Origin: Pedobacter sp. ISL-64
Lineage (GTDB): Bacteria; Bacteroidota; Bacteroidia; Sphingobacteriales; Sphingobacteriaceae
DNA length: 64,000 nt
NCBI RefSeq assembly: GCF_018613605.1
Contig: NZ_JAGGPU010000006.1
Span: 106,411-170,410 of the forward strand
Reading direction: 5' to 3'
Below the pieces are notes generated by a model. It did not search any database. It saw only the letters and a program-made list of their open reading frames with translations, and had not been told where the DNA came from. Shown one piece after another: positions 55,851 through 64,000 of the stretch. Made by a program: the position numbers and the translations under genes. Numbering within the stretch: position 1 is the first letter of the stretch; the number at the start of each line of letters is the position of its first letter.

Positions 55851-58585
55851 TATTCAAATAACCAATCGATGTCTTTTCCTCTACCATCTAAACCTGCATT
55901 AAAAATCCGCAGTTCCTGTTTGTCATCAATAAACCCTAAAACCAGGCAGGCCCCTTTACCTAAATTTAAAGTATGTGTTCCTGCAGGAAAAGAATAAGCA
56001 TGAACATTTACCGGTGGAAAACCATAAGGCACCAACGCATTTGATATTTTTATCTCAGATTGACCATAATTGTTGGCACTCGCATCTGTTTCCAACTGTG
56101 GAGGAGCAAGATATTGAGGATCTTTCTGATTAAAAAAGCCTATCAGCAATTTTACAGGTGCTTTGGTGCTGAATCTAATTTCTGTTCCAATTTTAATTTG
56201 CTTTTCCTTTGTCAGCTTAATCCCCTTTAAACCCACCAACTGCGCGGCAACTTCTTTAATCTTAATTGCAGTATCTGCGAAAAGCGGTGCATCTTTGGCT
56301 ATCACATAACTTTCTGTTTCATTTAAGACTTTAACATCAGCAGCGTTGTAAGGCACAATTGCAACAACCGTTCTCTGTTTTATTGATTTCAGAGAATCGA
56401 TACTTCCTTTAAAATGAGTAAGCTCTTTGGCGAAAACCGGTAGCATCTCTTTCCAATGGATAAAGGTCTTATCCACACCACGCATCGGGATTTTCCGCTG
56501 TTTGGTTTGCATGCTATTGGCATACAGGTAACTGTGTTCAGTCAATTTAACCAGTTTAGCATAATGATCTACGCTTTTTTGGAGAAAAGGCAATGCCTGC
56601 TCTAAATCAGATACCTGGTTCGAATTTTTATACCGCAGTATCCATAGGGCTGCCTTAACTTTCTCAGCATAAAAATTAGCCATTTCATCATAACAATAGA
56701 TATCATTTCTAAGCCGCTTAAACTCTGCAGTATCTTTTGTTACAATGGGTGCAGCCTCATTAATAGATTGAATGGCTTTTCTGCCATGTTCAACCACCTC
56801 GCGTGCCACCTGAACCGGGGTTTCACCAATATGGCCTTGTTTCTTCCACTCTTTTTCGGCGTACTCGATAATCATTTCGCCTTCTGGGGCTTCCGATTCG
56901 TACATTAAGGTAAACAACCCATAACGGAACGGATTAATGAGCTGAGTCATCAGCATGCCCAAGGTTAACGTTTGTCTGTTACCATCGGTAATGCCGTACC
57001 TGCGCAAAAGTTTGGGTGATATCTCACCCGATTCTTCATAGGCATTCAGAATAGCTTTACCTCCAGTTAAATTAGCACCATATTTATTAGCCAGCTCATT
57101 TCCCCAATAGTTAATTTCTTCACTACGGTCTCTTTGCGAATTCCACGAATATCTTGCCCATTCCTTGTACCAGATCCAATCGCGGTCTACTTCCAATAAC
57201 CTTCCTTTTACCTCATCAGCCGAATAAGGCCAATCCCAATAACTGGCTTGAGGATATAAATGCAAACCTTTTGCACCATAAATCTTGTTCATCGCCTGAA
57301 CTGATTTCTGGATAAAGTCTGCCGAACCATAGCGAAAAGGCTCTAGATTAGCTAAAATATGCACGTTAGAAATATTGATCGTACCAATAGCAGCTAATTT
57401 CCTGTTTAGATCTGCCCAAGCCCCACGAGGGGTATAAGTAGTTAAAGCCTCACCATTAAACTTATTTTCGGTATATAGACTCTTATATAAAGGTAAAGCA
57501 GCTTTCATCACGCTAGGTGCGTCGGTATCATGTGCACGCAATACAATCGGAGGTTCTTCCTTAATGCCGGCTGCTTTTAATCCATCTTTCACCCCGGGAA
57601 TAATCGTTTTGGTAAACCAATCGATGTCGTCCTGACCAACACCCTCCATTGCCTCACCCAAAGCCACCATTAAACCAACGTTTGGGTACTTCTCTACAAA
57701 AGATGAAATCGATTTTCGGGTATAATCGGCAATTAAAGGAATAATCGGGCGGTTCCGATCTTGTGTTTTCAGGCCATGTTTATCGGCAAATGGTTTAGGA
57801 ATAATAATATTGTAAAACATCTGGATCACCCAAATGCCACGTTTATCAGCTTCTTTCGTTAAAAACTGGAAGATTTCTTCGTTCTTTTTTAAAGTAGCAT
57901 CATTTACCTCTACTGCATAAGGATAATCTTTTAAGCGCAGCAGCGACGAAAAAGGGTGCCCATTCCATAGATAAAGTGAGTTATAGCGGTTTTCGACCAT
58001 CATATCCAGGTACTTAATCCACAAAGCTTTATCATAAAGCCAGGGGAAAGTTTCAGGGGTATAAGGATATTCATAAACATCATGGCCTGGCAGGTAATCT
58101 GGTTTCTGTAGACCGATACAGGTACCTCTCAGCACCATTTCAGGTTGATCGGAAAGTGCTATCTGTGTAGGTAATTTACCCGTGCTGCTGATCTGATCGG
58201 CCAATTCTATACAGCCATATAAAGCACCGGATGCATCGTTACCAATTACATAAAGCAGCCCGTTTTTCCCCGTGTAGATATGAAAGCCTTCTTTTTTAGC
58301 AACTGAGATTTTATTCTTGATTTCTAGCGGAAGGTTATTGATAAAAAGTTTATCCGAAAACACGCCAATCGCGATGCCGCTGTAAGTAGCGGTAAGTTTA
58401 TCTTTTTGTTCGATTTTGGTCGAATAATTTAAGTTAACTAAGGCTTTAGACAATTTTTCTGCGCCAAAACGCACACGAATATGATTTTCTGTAGAAATTA
58501 CAATTGTTTTTTGCGCGCGCTCAGCAGCGTTAGAAAATGGTACAGCTAAAAAATAACAGAAGATAAAAATCAGAAAATTTCTCAT
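55850..58585 (-). CDS. Large secreted glycosidase with GH20b/GH67-like N-terminal domain and TIM barrel; uronidase candidate
   Basis: A 911-residue exported protein (signal to about FSNAA). The N-terminal domain (about 25-145) has the IVISTENHIRVRFGAEKLSKAL and GLLYVIGNDASGALYGCIEL pattern (in part) seen in domains that precede GH20, GH67 and GH115 catalytic barrels. A TIM barrel follows with NRYNSLYLWNGHPF, FYNIIIPKPF, LGEAMEGVG, LRAHDTDAP and YPQASYWDWP. A helical and beta C-terminal part ends it. Alpha-galacturonidase (GH138-like) or alpha-glucuronidase are plausible, but the family is not certain. First gene of a five-enzyme operon, preceded by a candidate -7 box. Confidence 0.6.
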   Translation of the reverse strand: MRNFLIFIFCYFLAVPFSNAAERAQKTIVISTENHIRVRFGAEKLSKALVNLNYSTKIEQKDKLTATYSGIAIGVFSDKLFINNLPLEIKNKISVAKKEGFHIYTGKNGLLYVIGNDASGALYGCIELADQISSTGKLPTQIALSDQPEMVLRGTCIGLQKPDYLPGHDVYEYPYTPETFPWLYDKALWIKYLDMMVENRYNSLYLWNGHPFSSLLRLKDYPYAVEVNDATLKKNEEIFQFLTKEADKRGIWVIQMFYNIIIPKPFADKHGLKTQDRNRPIIPLIADYTRKSISSFVEKYPNVGLMVALGEAMEGVGQDDIDWFTKTIIPGVKDGLKAAGIKEEPPIVLRAHDTDAPSVMKAALPLYKSLYTENKFNGEALTTYTPRGAWADLNRKLAAIGTINISNVHILANLEPFRYGSADFIQKSVQAMNKIYGAKGLHLYPQASYWDWPYSADEVKGRLLEVDRDWIWYKEWARYSWNSQRDRSEEINYWGNELANKYGANLTGGKAILNAYEESGEISPKLLRRYGITDGNRQTLTLGMLMTQLINPFRYGLFTLMYESEAPEGEMIIEYAEKEWKKQGHIGETPVQVAREVVEHGRKAIQSINEAAPIVTKDTAEFKRLRNDIYCYDEMANFYAEKVKAALWILRYKNSNQVSDLEQALPFLQKSVDHYAKLVKLTEHSYLYANSMQTKQRKIPMRGVDKTFIHWKEMLPVFAKELTHFKGSIDSLKSIKQRTVVAIVPYNAADVKVLNETESYVIAKDAPLFADTAIKIKEVAAQLVGLKGIKLTKEKQIKIGTEIRFSTKAPVKLLIGFFNQKDPQYLAPPQLETDASANNYGQSEIKISNALVPYGFPPVNVHAYSFPAGTHTLNLGKGACLVLGFIDDKQELRIFNAGLDGRGKDIDWLFE

Positions 58586-58854
58586 TCAAATTGGCTCTAA
58601 TAACAAAACCTATTTTTACAGGTTTTTATGTGATATTTGGTTAATACTATATTTAAATATAAAGATATTATTCAAATATAAGTAATAATACCGAATGGCT
58701 TTGTAAAATTTATGCAAGGTAAGGCTATTAGAATAGCCAGAATAACATATGACAATATCTGTTAATATTTAGGCAAGAAGATAAAATTTTTAATCAAGAA
58801 TATTTATTTTATTTGTATTCGTATTCTAATCAATTATAATTTATAATCATATAC
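58586..58854. promoter_or_regulatory. Divergent promoter region between the uronidase-type gene and the SDR operon
   Basis: A very AT-rich 269-bp gap. For the minus-strand gene a perfect -7 box TATATTTG is seen (complement CAAATATA at 58673-58680), with TTAACCAAATA closer to the start, but no clear -33 TTTG. For the plus-strand operon TTTG at 58812-58815 and TATAATTT at 58835-58842 are 19 bp apart, which resembles the Bacteroidota promoter with mismatches in the -7 box. No block-2 operator site is found here. Confidence 0.45.
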
Positions 58855-59619
58855 ATGTTTTCACTAAAAAACAAAAAAGCCGTAGTTACAGGCGGGGGAA
58901 GCGGCATAGGAAGAGCTATTGCAACTATTTTAGCTAAACAGGGCGCTGAGGTTCACATCATCGAACTGGGGACTGAACACGCCCAGGATACTTTAGATGA
59001 AATTAAAACAAATGGCGGATCGGCATTCAGTTATGGATGTGATGTTTCAGACCATAATGCGGTTCACGAAGTTTTTAAACAGATCGGAAATATCAATATC
59101 CTGATTAATAACGCAGGTATTGCACATATTGGCAAAGCTGATACTACAGAAGAAGCTGATTTTGACCGCGTTATGCGCGTAAACGTAAAAGGCGTTTATA
59201 ACTGTTTGCATGCGGCCATTCCACAGATCCGTTTAGCTGGCGGAGGTGTAATTATTAATATGGCGTCAATTGCCGCGCTAATTGGTCTTCCAGATCGTTT
59301 TGTTTATAGTGCGGCAAAAGGTGCGGTAAAAGCAATTACCATGAGCGTAGCGAAAGATTATATTGGTGAAAACATCAGGTGTAACTCTATTTCGCCTGCG
59401 CGGGTTCATACGCCATTTGTTGACGGCTTTTTACAGAAAAACTATCCGGATAACATCCCTGAAATGTTCGAAAAACTTTCTAAAACACAACCCATTGGCA
59501 GAATGGCCAAACCAGAAGAGGTTGGTGCCCTGGCTTTATACCTATGTAGCGATGAAGCTTCATTTATTACAGGCTGCGATTACCCAATTGATGGTGGATT
59601 TACTACCTTAAACAATTAA
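58855..59619 (+). CDS. SDR family oxidoreductase, likely 6-deoxysugar or keto-deoxy-sugar-acid dehydrogenase
   Basis: A 254-residue classical short-chain dehydrogenase: TGGGSGIG at 12-19 for NAD(P), NNAG at 85-88, and the catalytic Ser138, Tyr151, Lys155 (YSAAK). Cytosolic. With a mutarotase, a lactonase and an FAH hydrolase in the same cluster it should act in oxidative L-fucose or L-rhamnose breakdown. It could be either L-fucose 1-dehydrogenase or 2-keto-3-deoxy-fuconate 4-dehydrogenase; the cluster has only one SDR for two oxidation steps. First gene of the plus-strand operon. Confidence 0.88.
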   Translation: MFSLKNKKAVVTGGGSGIGRAIATILAKQGAEVHIIELGTEHAQDTLDEIKTNGGSAFSYGCDVSDHNAVHEVFKQIGNINILINNAGIAHIGKADTTEEADFDRVMRVNVKGVYNCLHAAIPQIRLAGGGVIINMASIAALIGLPDRFVYSAAKGAVKAITMSVAKDYIGENIRCNSISPARVHTPFVDGFLQKNYPDNIPEMFEKLSKTQPIGRMAKPEEVGALALYLCSDEASFITGCDYPIDGGFTTLNN

Positions 59620-59652
59620 TAAATATTTTCAAATACAATAAAGCATTTTATA

Positions 59653-60507
59653 ATGAAATTAATACGATTTGGCGAAGCCGGAGCTGAAAAACCCGGGGTA
59701 ATTATAAACGATAATTATTTCGATGTTTCTGCATTGGTTAAAGATTATAATGAAGAGTTTTTTGGTGGTGATGGCTTAGCGCAATTAAAGGCTGCTATTG
59801 CATCGGCTGATTTACCACAGGTTGATAAAGGTGTACGCCTTGGTCCTGCTTTGGCCCGTCCTTCAAAAATTATCTGTGTGGGCTTAAACTATAAAGACCA
59901 CGCTGCAGAAACCAATGCTCCTATCCCTTCAGAGCCAATTTTGTTTTTCAAAGCTACTTCAGCGATTGTTGGACCTAACGATGATCTGATCATTCCAAAA
60001 AACAGTAAAAAAACCGACTGGGAGGTGGAATTGGCCATTGTGATTGGTAAAAAAGCGAGCTATGTTGCTGAAGAAAATGCTTTAGACCACATTGCTGGTT
60101 ATGTTTTGCATAACGATTATAGCGAGCGCGAGTTCCAGATCGAAAGAAACGGACAATGGGTAAAGGGAAAAAGCTGCGATACCTTCGCACCTATCGGACC
60201 ATTTATTGCTACCCAGGATGAAATTGCCGATGTGCACAATCTTCGACTTTGGTTAACGGTAAACGGAAAAACCCTGCAGGATGGTAATACCTCAAACCTG
60301 ATTTTTAATGTCCCGTTTATGATTGCTTACATCAGTCAGTTTATGACGCTTTTACCAGGTGATGTAATTACAACTGGAACACCGGCTGGCGTAGGTTTAG
60401 GTCAAAAACCCGAACCTTGGTATTTAAAAGCTGGTGATGTGGTAGAATTGGGTATTGATGGCTTAGGCTCGAGCAAGCAAACTGTTAAAGCCTACAGTGG
60501 AAACTAA
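59653..60507 (+). CDS. FAH family hydrolase, 2,4-diketo-3-deoxy-L-fuconate/rhamnonate hydrolase type
   Basis: A 284-residue fumarylacetoacetate-hydrolase-fold enzyme. Metal ligands are readable as Glu124 and Glu126 in DWEVELAIVIG and Asp155 in LHNDYS, with the terminal ITTGTPAGVGLG loop. This subgroup cleaves 2,4-diketo-3-deoxy sugar acids to pyruvate plus L-lactate, which fits the L-lactate dehydrogenase gene 1.6 kb downstream. It lies 33 bp after the SDR and ends one base before the mutarotase ATG. Confidence 0.85.
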   Translation: MKLIRFGEAGAEKPGVIINDNYFDVSALVKDYNEEFFGGDGLAQLKAAIASADLPQVDKGVRLGPALARPSKIICVGLNYKDHAAETNAPIPSEPILFFKATSAIVGPNDDLIIPKNSKKTDWEVELAIVIGKKASYVAEENALDHIAGYVLHNDYSEREFQIERNGQWVKGKSCDTFAPIGPFIATQDEIADVHNLRLWLTVNGKTLQDGNTSNLIFNVPFMIAYISQFMTLLPGDVITTGTPAGVGLGQKPEPWYLKAGDVVELGIDGLGSSKQTVKAYSGN

Positions 60508-60508
60508 T

Positions 60509-60838
60509 ATGAAAAGATACTGTTTAACACTCGATCTTGTAAATGATGAAAAGCTGATAGAAGAGTATAAGCAGTATCATCAATCGGTTTGGCCTGAGAT
60601 TAAAGAAAGCATTACTTCTTCTGGCATTGATGATCTGGAGATCTATTTATTAGGGAACAGGCTGTTTATGATTATGGAAGTGAGTGAAAGCTTTTCTTTT
60701 GAGGAAAAATCGAAAGCCGATTTAGCCAATCCAAAAGTGCAGGAATGGGAAAATTTGATGTGGAAATTCCAACAGGCACTACCAGGCTCGAAACCAGGAG
60801 AAAAATGGATCCTGATGGATCAGATCTTTAAACTTTAA
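60509..60838 (+). CDS. L-rhamnose/L-fucose mutarotase (DUF718 family)
   Basis: A 109-residue protein of the RhaM family that interconverts alpha and beta anomers of 6-deoxy sugars. It has the family pattern Y..YHQSVWPEI with the expected Tyr and His and a C-terminal KPGEKW.LMDQIF end. It directly follows the FAH gene (TAATATG). An ATG at 60497 would overlap the FAH stop and adds four residues; I prefer 60509. A related domain ends the beta-helix protein at 1301-3895. Confidence 0.9.
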   Translation: MKRYCLTLDLVNDEKLIEEYKQYHQSVWPEIKESITSSGIDDLEIYLLGNRLFMIMEVSESFSFEEKSKADLANPKVQEWENLMWKFQQALPGSKPGEKWILMDQIFKL

Positions 60839-60850
60839 ATAGCTTTTTTA

Positions 60851-61672
60851 ATGATTGATACACACGTACATTTTTGGAATTTCGATCCGGTTAGAGATAG
60901 CTGGATAAATGAAGATATGTTTGCCATCCGTAATGATTTTTCTCCGAAAGATCTTATAGGGGTATATAACGATCTTCAAATCACGGGATGTATAGCTGTG
61001 CAGGCTAGCCAATCGGAAGAGGAAAACCAGTTTTTGTTATCGCTGGCAGCGCAAAATGAAATTGTAAAAGGGATTGTTGGATGGGTAGATTTACTCGATC
61101 CGAATTTAGACGAACGTTTAACTTACTGGAGTAATTTCAAGAAGATTAAAGGCTGGCGACATATTTTACAAGCTGAAAACGCAGATTTTATCCTGAATAA
61201 AAAGTTTATTGCTGGCGTTAATCTTTTAAAAAAATACAATTACACTTACGATTTATTGTGTTATCACGATCAATTAGCAGCTATCATACAAATGGTTGAT
61301 CAAATCCCCGATCAACCATTTGTATTGGATCATTGTGGCAAACCGGATGTTAAAAGTCAGGAGATAAAATCTTGGTCTGAAAATGTTAAAGTATTGGCTT
61401 CAAATCCAAATGTACTTTGCAAGGTATCCGGTTTACTTACTGAAGCAGACTGGAAAAACTGGACAGAAAAAGAGCTTTTTAATTGCTTTGATGTGGTATT
61501 CGAACATTTTGGTCCTGAAAGGGTAATGTATGGTAGCGATTGGCCGGTAATGCTGCTCAGCAGACCTTATCAGGACTGGTTTAATTTAGTTACTAAATAC
61601 GCTGAGCAATTCTCTGCAGCTGAAAGGAAATTAATTTTCACCGATAATGCGAAAGCTTTTTATGGAGTTTAA
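60851..61672 (+). CDS. Amidohydrolase family 2 lactonase, L-fuconolactonase/rhamnonolactonase type
   Basis: A 273-residue metal-dependent hydrolase of the amidohydrolase_2 group, with DTHVHFW at the N-terminus (His5, His7), a LDHCGKP strand and the YGSDWPV metal Asp near residue 228. Members hydrolyse sugar lactones in oxidative fucose or rhamnose breakdown. It is 12 bp after the mutarotase and closes the plus-strand operon. It has no signal peptide, so it acts in the cytosol. Confidence 0.88.
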   Translation: MIDTHVHFWNFDPVRDSWINEDMFAIRNDFSPKDLIGVYNDLQITGCIAVQASQSEEENQFLLSLAAQNEIVKGIVGWVDLLDPNLDERLTYWSNFKKIKGWRHILQAENADFILNKKFIAGVNLLKKYNYTYDLLCYHDQLAAIIQMVDQIPDQPFVLDHCGKPDVKSQEIKSWSENVKVLASNPNVLCKVSGLLTEADWKNWTEKELFNCFDVVFEHFGPERVMYGSDWPVMLLSRPYQDWFNLVTKYAEQFSAAERKLIFTDNAKAFYGV

Positions 61673-62127
61673 TATGCTTGATTCTTATAACTGCCGTCAT
61701 CCTGAACTTGTTTCAGGATCTATTAACTTTAGTAAATAGGAGTAGCATGAAAGATGCTGACCACGAAGTAGCTATTAGGCTTTTAAAAACAATAAAAGCC
61801 ATTAATAAAACAAGTTCAGCATGACGAACCTCACCTGCTTGGACCCTTTAGAAAAAGAGTGTAAGCAATAAAATAAGTATGAGGAACGCGAGAAACTAAT
61901 TCCGTGTGACCCGTGTGTAACTAAAATTAAAACTAGCTATAACAGCGTTAGCATATCGTATTTTACGATTTGTAAGCACAATTATTCCTAGCGAGGGTAA
62001 GCAAATGACTAATGATAGCCCACATAAAACGATAAATACAAAACAGCAGATAGAGCAGGATGGAAAATAGAATATAAAATATTAGTTTTCGCTTTTTGAA
62101 ATAGATCTGACCAATACAATATTAAAT
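61673..62127. other. Gene-free stretch with R3 repeats
   Basis: The first part (61694-61827) holds R3 stems (CCTGAACTTGTTTCAGG, CATGAAAGATGCTG and CAAGTTCAGCATGACG), probably ending the lactonase transcript. The remainder is AT-rich with no gene or clear promoter that I can identify. Confidence 0.6.
61694..61827. repeat. Dispersed repeat R3, long nested copy
   Basis: Contains CCTGAACTTGTTTCAGG and, after a nested AATAAAAGCC stem, AACAAGTTCAGCATGACG. It appears to be two R3 units partly merged. Confidence 0.7.
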
Positions 62128-63297
62128 ATGAGTAAAAAGATTACATTCCCTTACAATCCTCAATTCCCTTCTGTAGCCGACTTAAGAAAAAAGGCAAAAT
62201 CAAGGATTCCTAAATTTGCTTTTGACTACCTGGAGGGTGGTTGTAATGAGGGACTTAATTTATCGCGAAACGAGAGCGACTTCGATAATATTTACCTTAA
62301 ACCGAATTACTTACGTGTTGGTGGAGATATCGACATGTCGGTTGAATTATTTGGCCGTCGTTACAGTGCTCCATTTGGCGTATCTCCGATTGGTTTGCAA
62401 GGTTTAATGTGGCCTAATGCACCCGAAATTTTAGCTAAGGCTGCAGCTAAAGCCGATATTCCTTATACATTAAGCACCGTATCCACCAGTAGTATCGAAC
62501 GAATTGCCGAAGTATCTGAAGGAAAAGCATGGTTTCAATTGTATCATCCTACGGAGAATAGCCTGAGGGATGATATCTTAAATCGCTTAAAAGCCGTTGA
62601 ATGCCCGGTATTGGTTGTTCTGGTAGATGTGCCTGCATTTGGTTTACGATATAAAGAAATCAAGAGTGGTTTATCCATTCCGCCAAAAATGTCAATCAAT
62701 AATATCTTACAGGCTTTTGCCCGTCCGCTGTGGGGAATTAAAACCCTACAACATGGAATTCCATCGTTTGCTACCTTGAAGCCTTACATGGAAAAAGGAA
62801 TGGACATGTCGCAACTGGGACAGTTCATGAACAAAACATTTACCGGTAAGGTTGATATTGAAAAGGTTTCTGCCATTCGTGATCTTTGGAAAGGACCTTT
62901 AGTACTGAAGGGAATCGCGACTGATGAAGATATGCAGGCTGCTATCCAGATCGGTGCCGATGGTGTGATTGTTTCCAATCATGGCGGCAGACAAATTGAC
63001 GCAGGCGAATCCTCAATCAATTCACTGATCAAATTGGCGAACAATCCACTATACAAATCAAAATTGAAGATCATGTTGGATGGCGGTATCCGTTCAGGTG
63101 TTGATTTAGCAAGAGCACATGCCGTTGGATCCGAATTCAACTTTATGGGCCGACCTTTTATGTACGGAGTTGGCGCTTTAGGTAATGAAGGAGGCGATCA
63201 TACCATCAATATGTTCAAAACTCACTTATACCAGATCATGCAACAATTAACCATTGAGAAAATTACACAATTTCCTGATCGGTTATTAAACCCTTAA
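62128..63297 (+). CDS. lldD: FMN-dependent alpha-hydroxy-acid dehydrogenase, L-lactate dehydrogenase type
   Basis: A 389-residue FMN enzyme of the glycolate-oxidase/LldD family that oxidises L-2-hydroxy acids to 2-keto acids. Family marks are FDYLEGGCNEG near the N-terminus, PIGLQGL, the VSNHGGRQID block (about 282-290, catalytic His and Arg), and the phosphate-binding GIRSGVDLARAHAVG and FMGRPFMYG. Oxidation of L-lactate to pyruvate would complete the fucose/rhamnose oxidative route. It is followed by a strong terminator. Confidence 0.87.
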   Translation: MSKKITFPYNPQFPSVADLRKKAKSRIPKFAFDYLEGGCNEGLNLSRNESDFDNIYLKPNYLRVGGDIDMSVELFGRRYSAPFGVSPIGLQGLMWPNAPEILAKAAAKADIPYTLSTVSTSSIERIAEVSEGKAWFQLYHPTENSLRDDILNRLKAVECPVLVVLVDVPAFGLRYKEIKSGLSIPPKMSINNILQAFARPLWGIKTLQHGIPSFATLKPYMEKGMDMSQLGQFMNKTFTGKVDIEKVSAIRDLWKGPLVLKGIATDEDMQAAIQIGADGVIVSNHGGRQIDAGESSINSLIKLANNPLYKSKLKIMLDGGIRSGVDLARAHAVGSEFNFMGRPFMYGVGALGNEGGDHTINMFKTHLYQIMQQLTIEKITQFPDRLLNP

Positions 63298-63323
63298 AGC
63301 CGAATTTGCAAATAAAATAAACA

Positions 63324-63354
63324 AAAAAAGCAAGACTAGAAGTCTTGCTTTTTT
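63324..63354. terminator. Bidirectional Rho-independent terminator
   Basis: AGCAAGACT-AGA-AGTCTTGCT is a near-perfect stem with flanking A and T runs. It lies between the convergent lactate dehydrogenase (plus) and epimerase (minus) genes and can serve both. Confidence 0.9.
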
Positions 63355-63399
63355 GTTTGAAATCTCATAAATGATCTTAGTCAATTTTCTGAAGTATTG

Positions 63400-64000
63400 T
63401 TATTTCAAAAATTTATACGTTGTACTCGTTTTATAAGTTTCGCCCGGTTTAAGCACTGTCGACGCAAAATTTGCATGATTTGGCGCATCAGGAAAATGTT
63501 GTGTTTCTAAACAGAAAGCTGAACGGTGAGGATATGATTTACCACCTTTACCATCTTTATCAGCACCTGTTAAAAAGTTACCACTGTAAAACTGTAAGCC
63601 TGGCTCGGTGGTATAAACTTCCATTGTTATTCCTGTAACGGGACTTTTAACGGTTGCAATAGCCGTTTTGCCATCATGGTGAGTTAATACAAAATTATGA
63701 TCGTAACCTTTGCCGAACTTTAACTGCTGATCATTTTCTTCGATCGATTTTCCGATGGTTTTAGCCTTGTTAAAATCAAATGCTGTTCCAGCTACAGCCT
63801 GCAATTTACCTGTTGGAATAAGGGTAGAGTCTACTGGTGTATAGGCATTTGCATCAATCGTTAATTCGTGATCTAAAATCGTATTGTTTCCCTCTCCATT
63901 TAGGTTAAAATAAGCATGATTGGTTAAATTTACAACAGTCGTTTTATCAGTAGTAGCTAAATAATCAATCTGCAAAGCATTATCATCAGTTAAGGTATAA
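63400..64000 (-). CDS. Aldose 1-epimerase (galactose mutarotase family), partial
   Basis: The C-terminal ~200 residues of a GalM-type epimerase. The frame stays open to the window's right edge, so the N-terminus lies outside. Seen motifs are [14 protein letters not shown] with the family's His, KGYDHNFVL with the second His, and the catalytic Glu in [14 protein letters not shown]. The first visible codons read [13 protein letters not shown], as in relatives. This enzyme interconverts anomers of galactose or similar sugars. Its link to the pectin locus is plausible but unproven. Confidence 0.88.
   Translation of the reverse strand, partial: YTLTDDNALQIDYLATTDKTTVVNLTNHAYFNLNGEGNNTILDHELTIDANAYTPVDSTLIPTGKLQAVAGTAFDFNKAKTIGKSIEENDQQLKFGKGYDHNFVLTHHDGKTAIATVKSPVTGITMEVYTTEPGLQFYSGNFLTGADKDGKGGKSYPHRSAFCLETQHFPDAPNHANFASTVLKPGETYKTSTTYKFLK

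Noticed and set aside
55850..58585. Call of GH115 alpha-glucuronidase
   Set aside because: The N-terminal domain fits a GH20b/GH67/GH115 pattern, but the GH115 barrel signatures I would expect are not visible, so I left the family open.
1..64000. CRISPR arrays, tRNA or rRNA genes
   Set aside because: No regularly spaced short repeats, cloverleaf-like segments or conserved rRNA stretches were found; the repeats are irregular and intergenic or N-terminal.

Overview
The window looks like a Bacteroidota chromosome from a Pedobacter-like member of the Sphingobacteriaceae. The reasons are two SusC/SusD pairs, many Bacteroidota-type secreted and lipoprotein signal peptides, an AT-rich composition, a TAACCAAATA motif ahead of several start codons, and dispersed palindromic repeats. 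The genus is an inference. I saw no rRNA, tRNA, CRISPR array, transposase or phage gene.

Almost the whole window is one large polysaccharide utilization locus. The enzyme set points to pectin, especially rhamnose-, fucose- or galactose- and uronate-rich side chains (rhamnogalacturonan). It holds two tandem PL1 pectate lyases, GH28, GH78, GH140 (apiosidase type), GH95, two GH2 enzymes, a GH43-like lipoprotein, two beta-propellers, an SGNH acetylesterase, an STN-esterase fusion, a large TIM-barrel uronidase candidate, an (alpha/alpha)6 glycosidase and two large beta-helix fusion proteins. The exact polymer cannot be read from sequence alone.

Layout. (1) 28-26817, minus strand: a very long enzyme run starting with the PL1 pair and ending in a Gfo/Idh/MocA oxidoreductase. 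Many genes touch or overlap. (2) 27210-38936, minus: SusD1/SusC1, then a surface lipoprotein with SusD2/SusC2. Each block ends in a terminator and begins with a related leader. (3) 39443-41756, minus: DUF3826 and an L-fucose isomerase-like protein, divergent from an AraC regulator (41981-42850, plus). (4) 42851-43463: gene-free, two copies of a repeat of about 110 bp. (5) 43464-58585, minus: an aldolase-type protein, a sodium/sugar symporter and five more glycosidases. (6) 58855-61672, plus: SDR, FAH-family hydrolase, mutarotase and lactonase, followed by an FMN L-lactate dehydrogenase (62128-63297). This matches most of the oxidative L-fucose/L-rhamnose pathway that ends in pyruvate and lactate. 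(7) 63400-64000, minus: an aldose 1-epimerase cut by the window edge.

Proposed flow: SusCD import of fragments, periplasmic deacetylation and trimming, symport of free 6-deoxy sugars, then cytosolic mutarotation, oxidation and cleavage. The most unusual points are: an 18-bp operator-like motif upstream of five separate transcription starts around the AraC gene; a secreted beta-helix protein with a C-terminal L-rhamnose-mutarotase-like domain; an STN domain fused to an esterase; and dispersed repeats lying in frame between translationally coupled start codons and signal-peptide cores of several genes.
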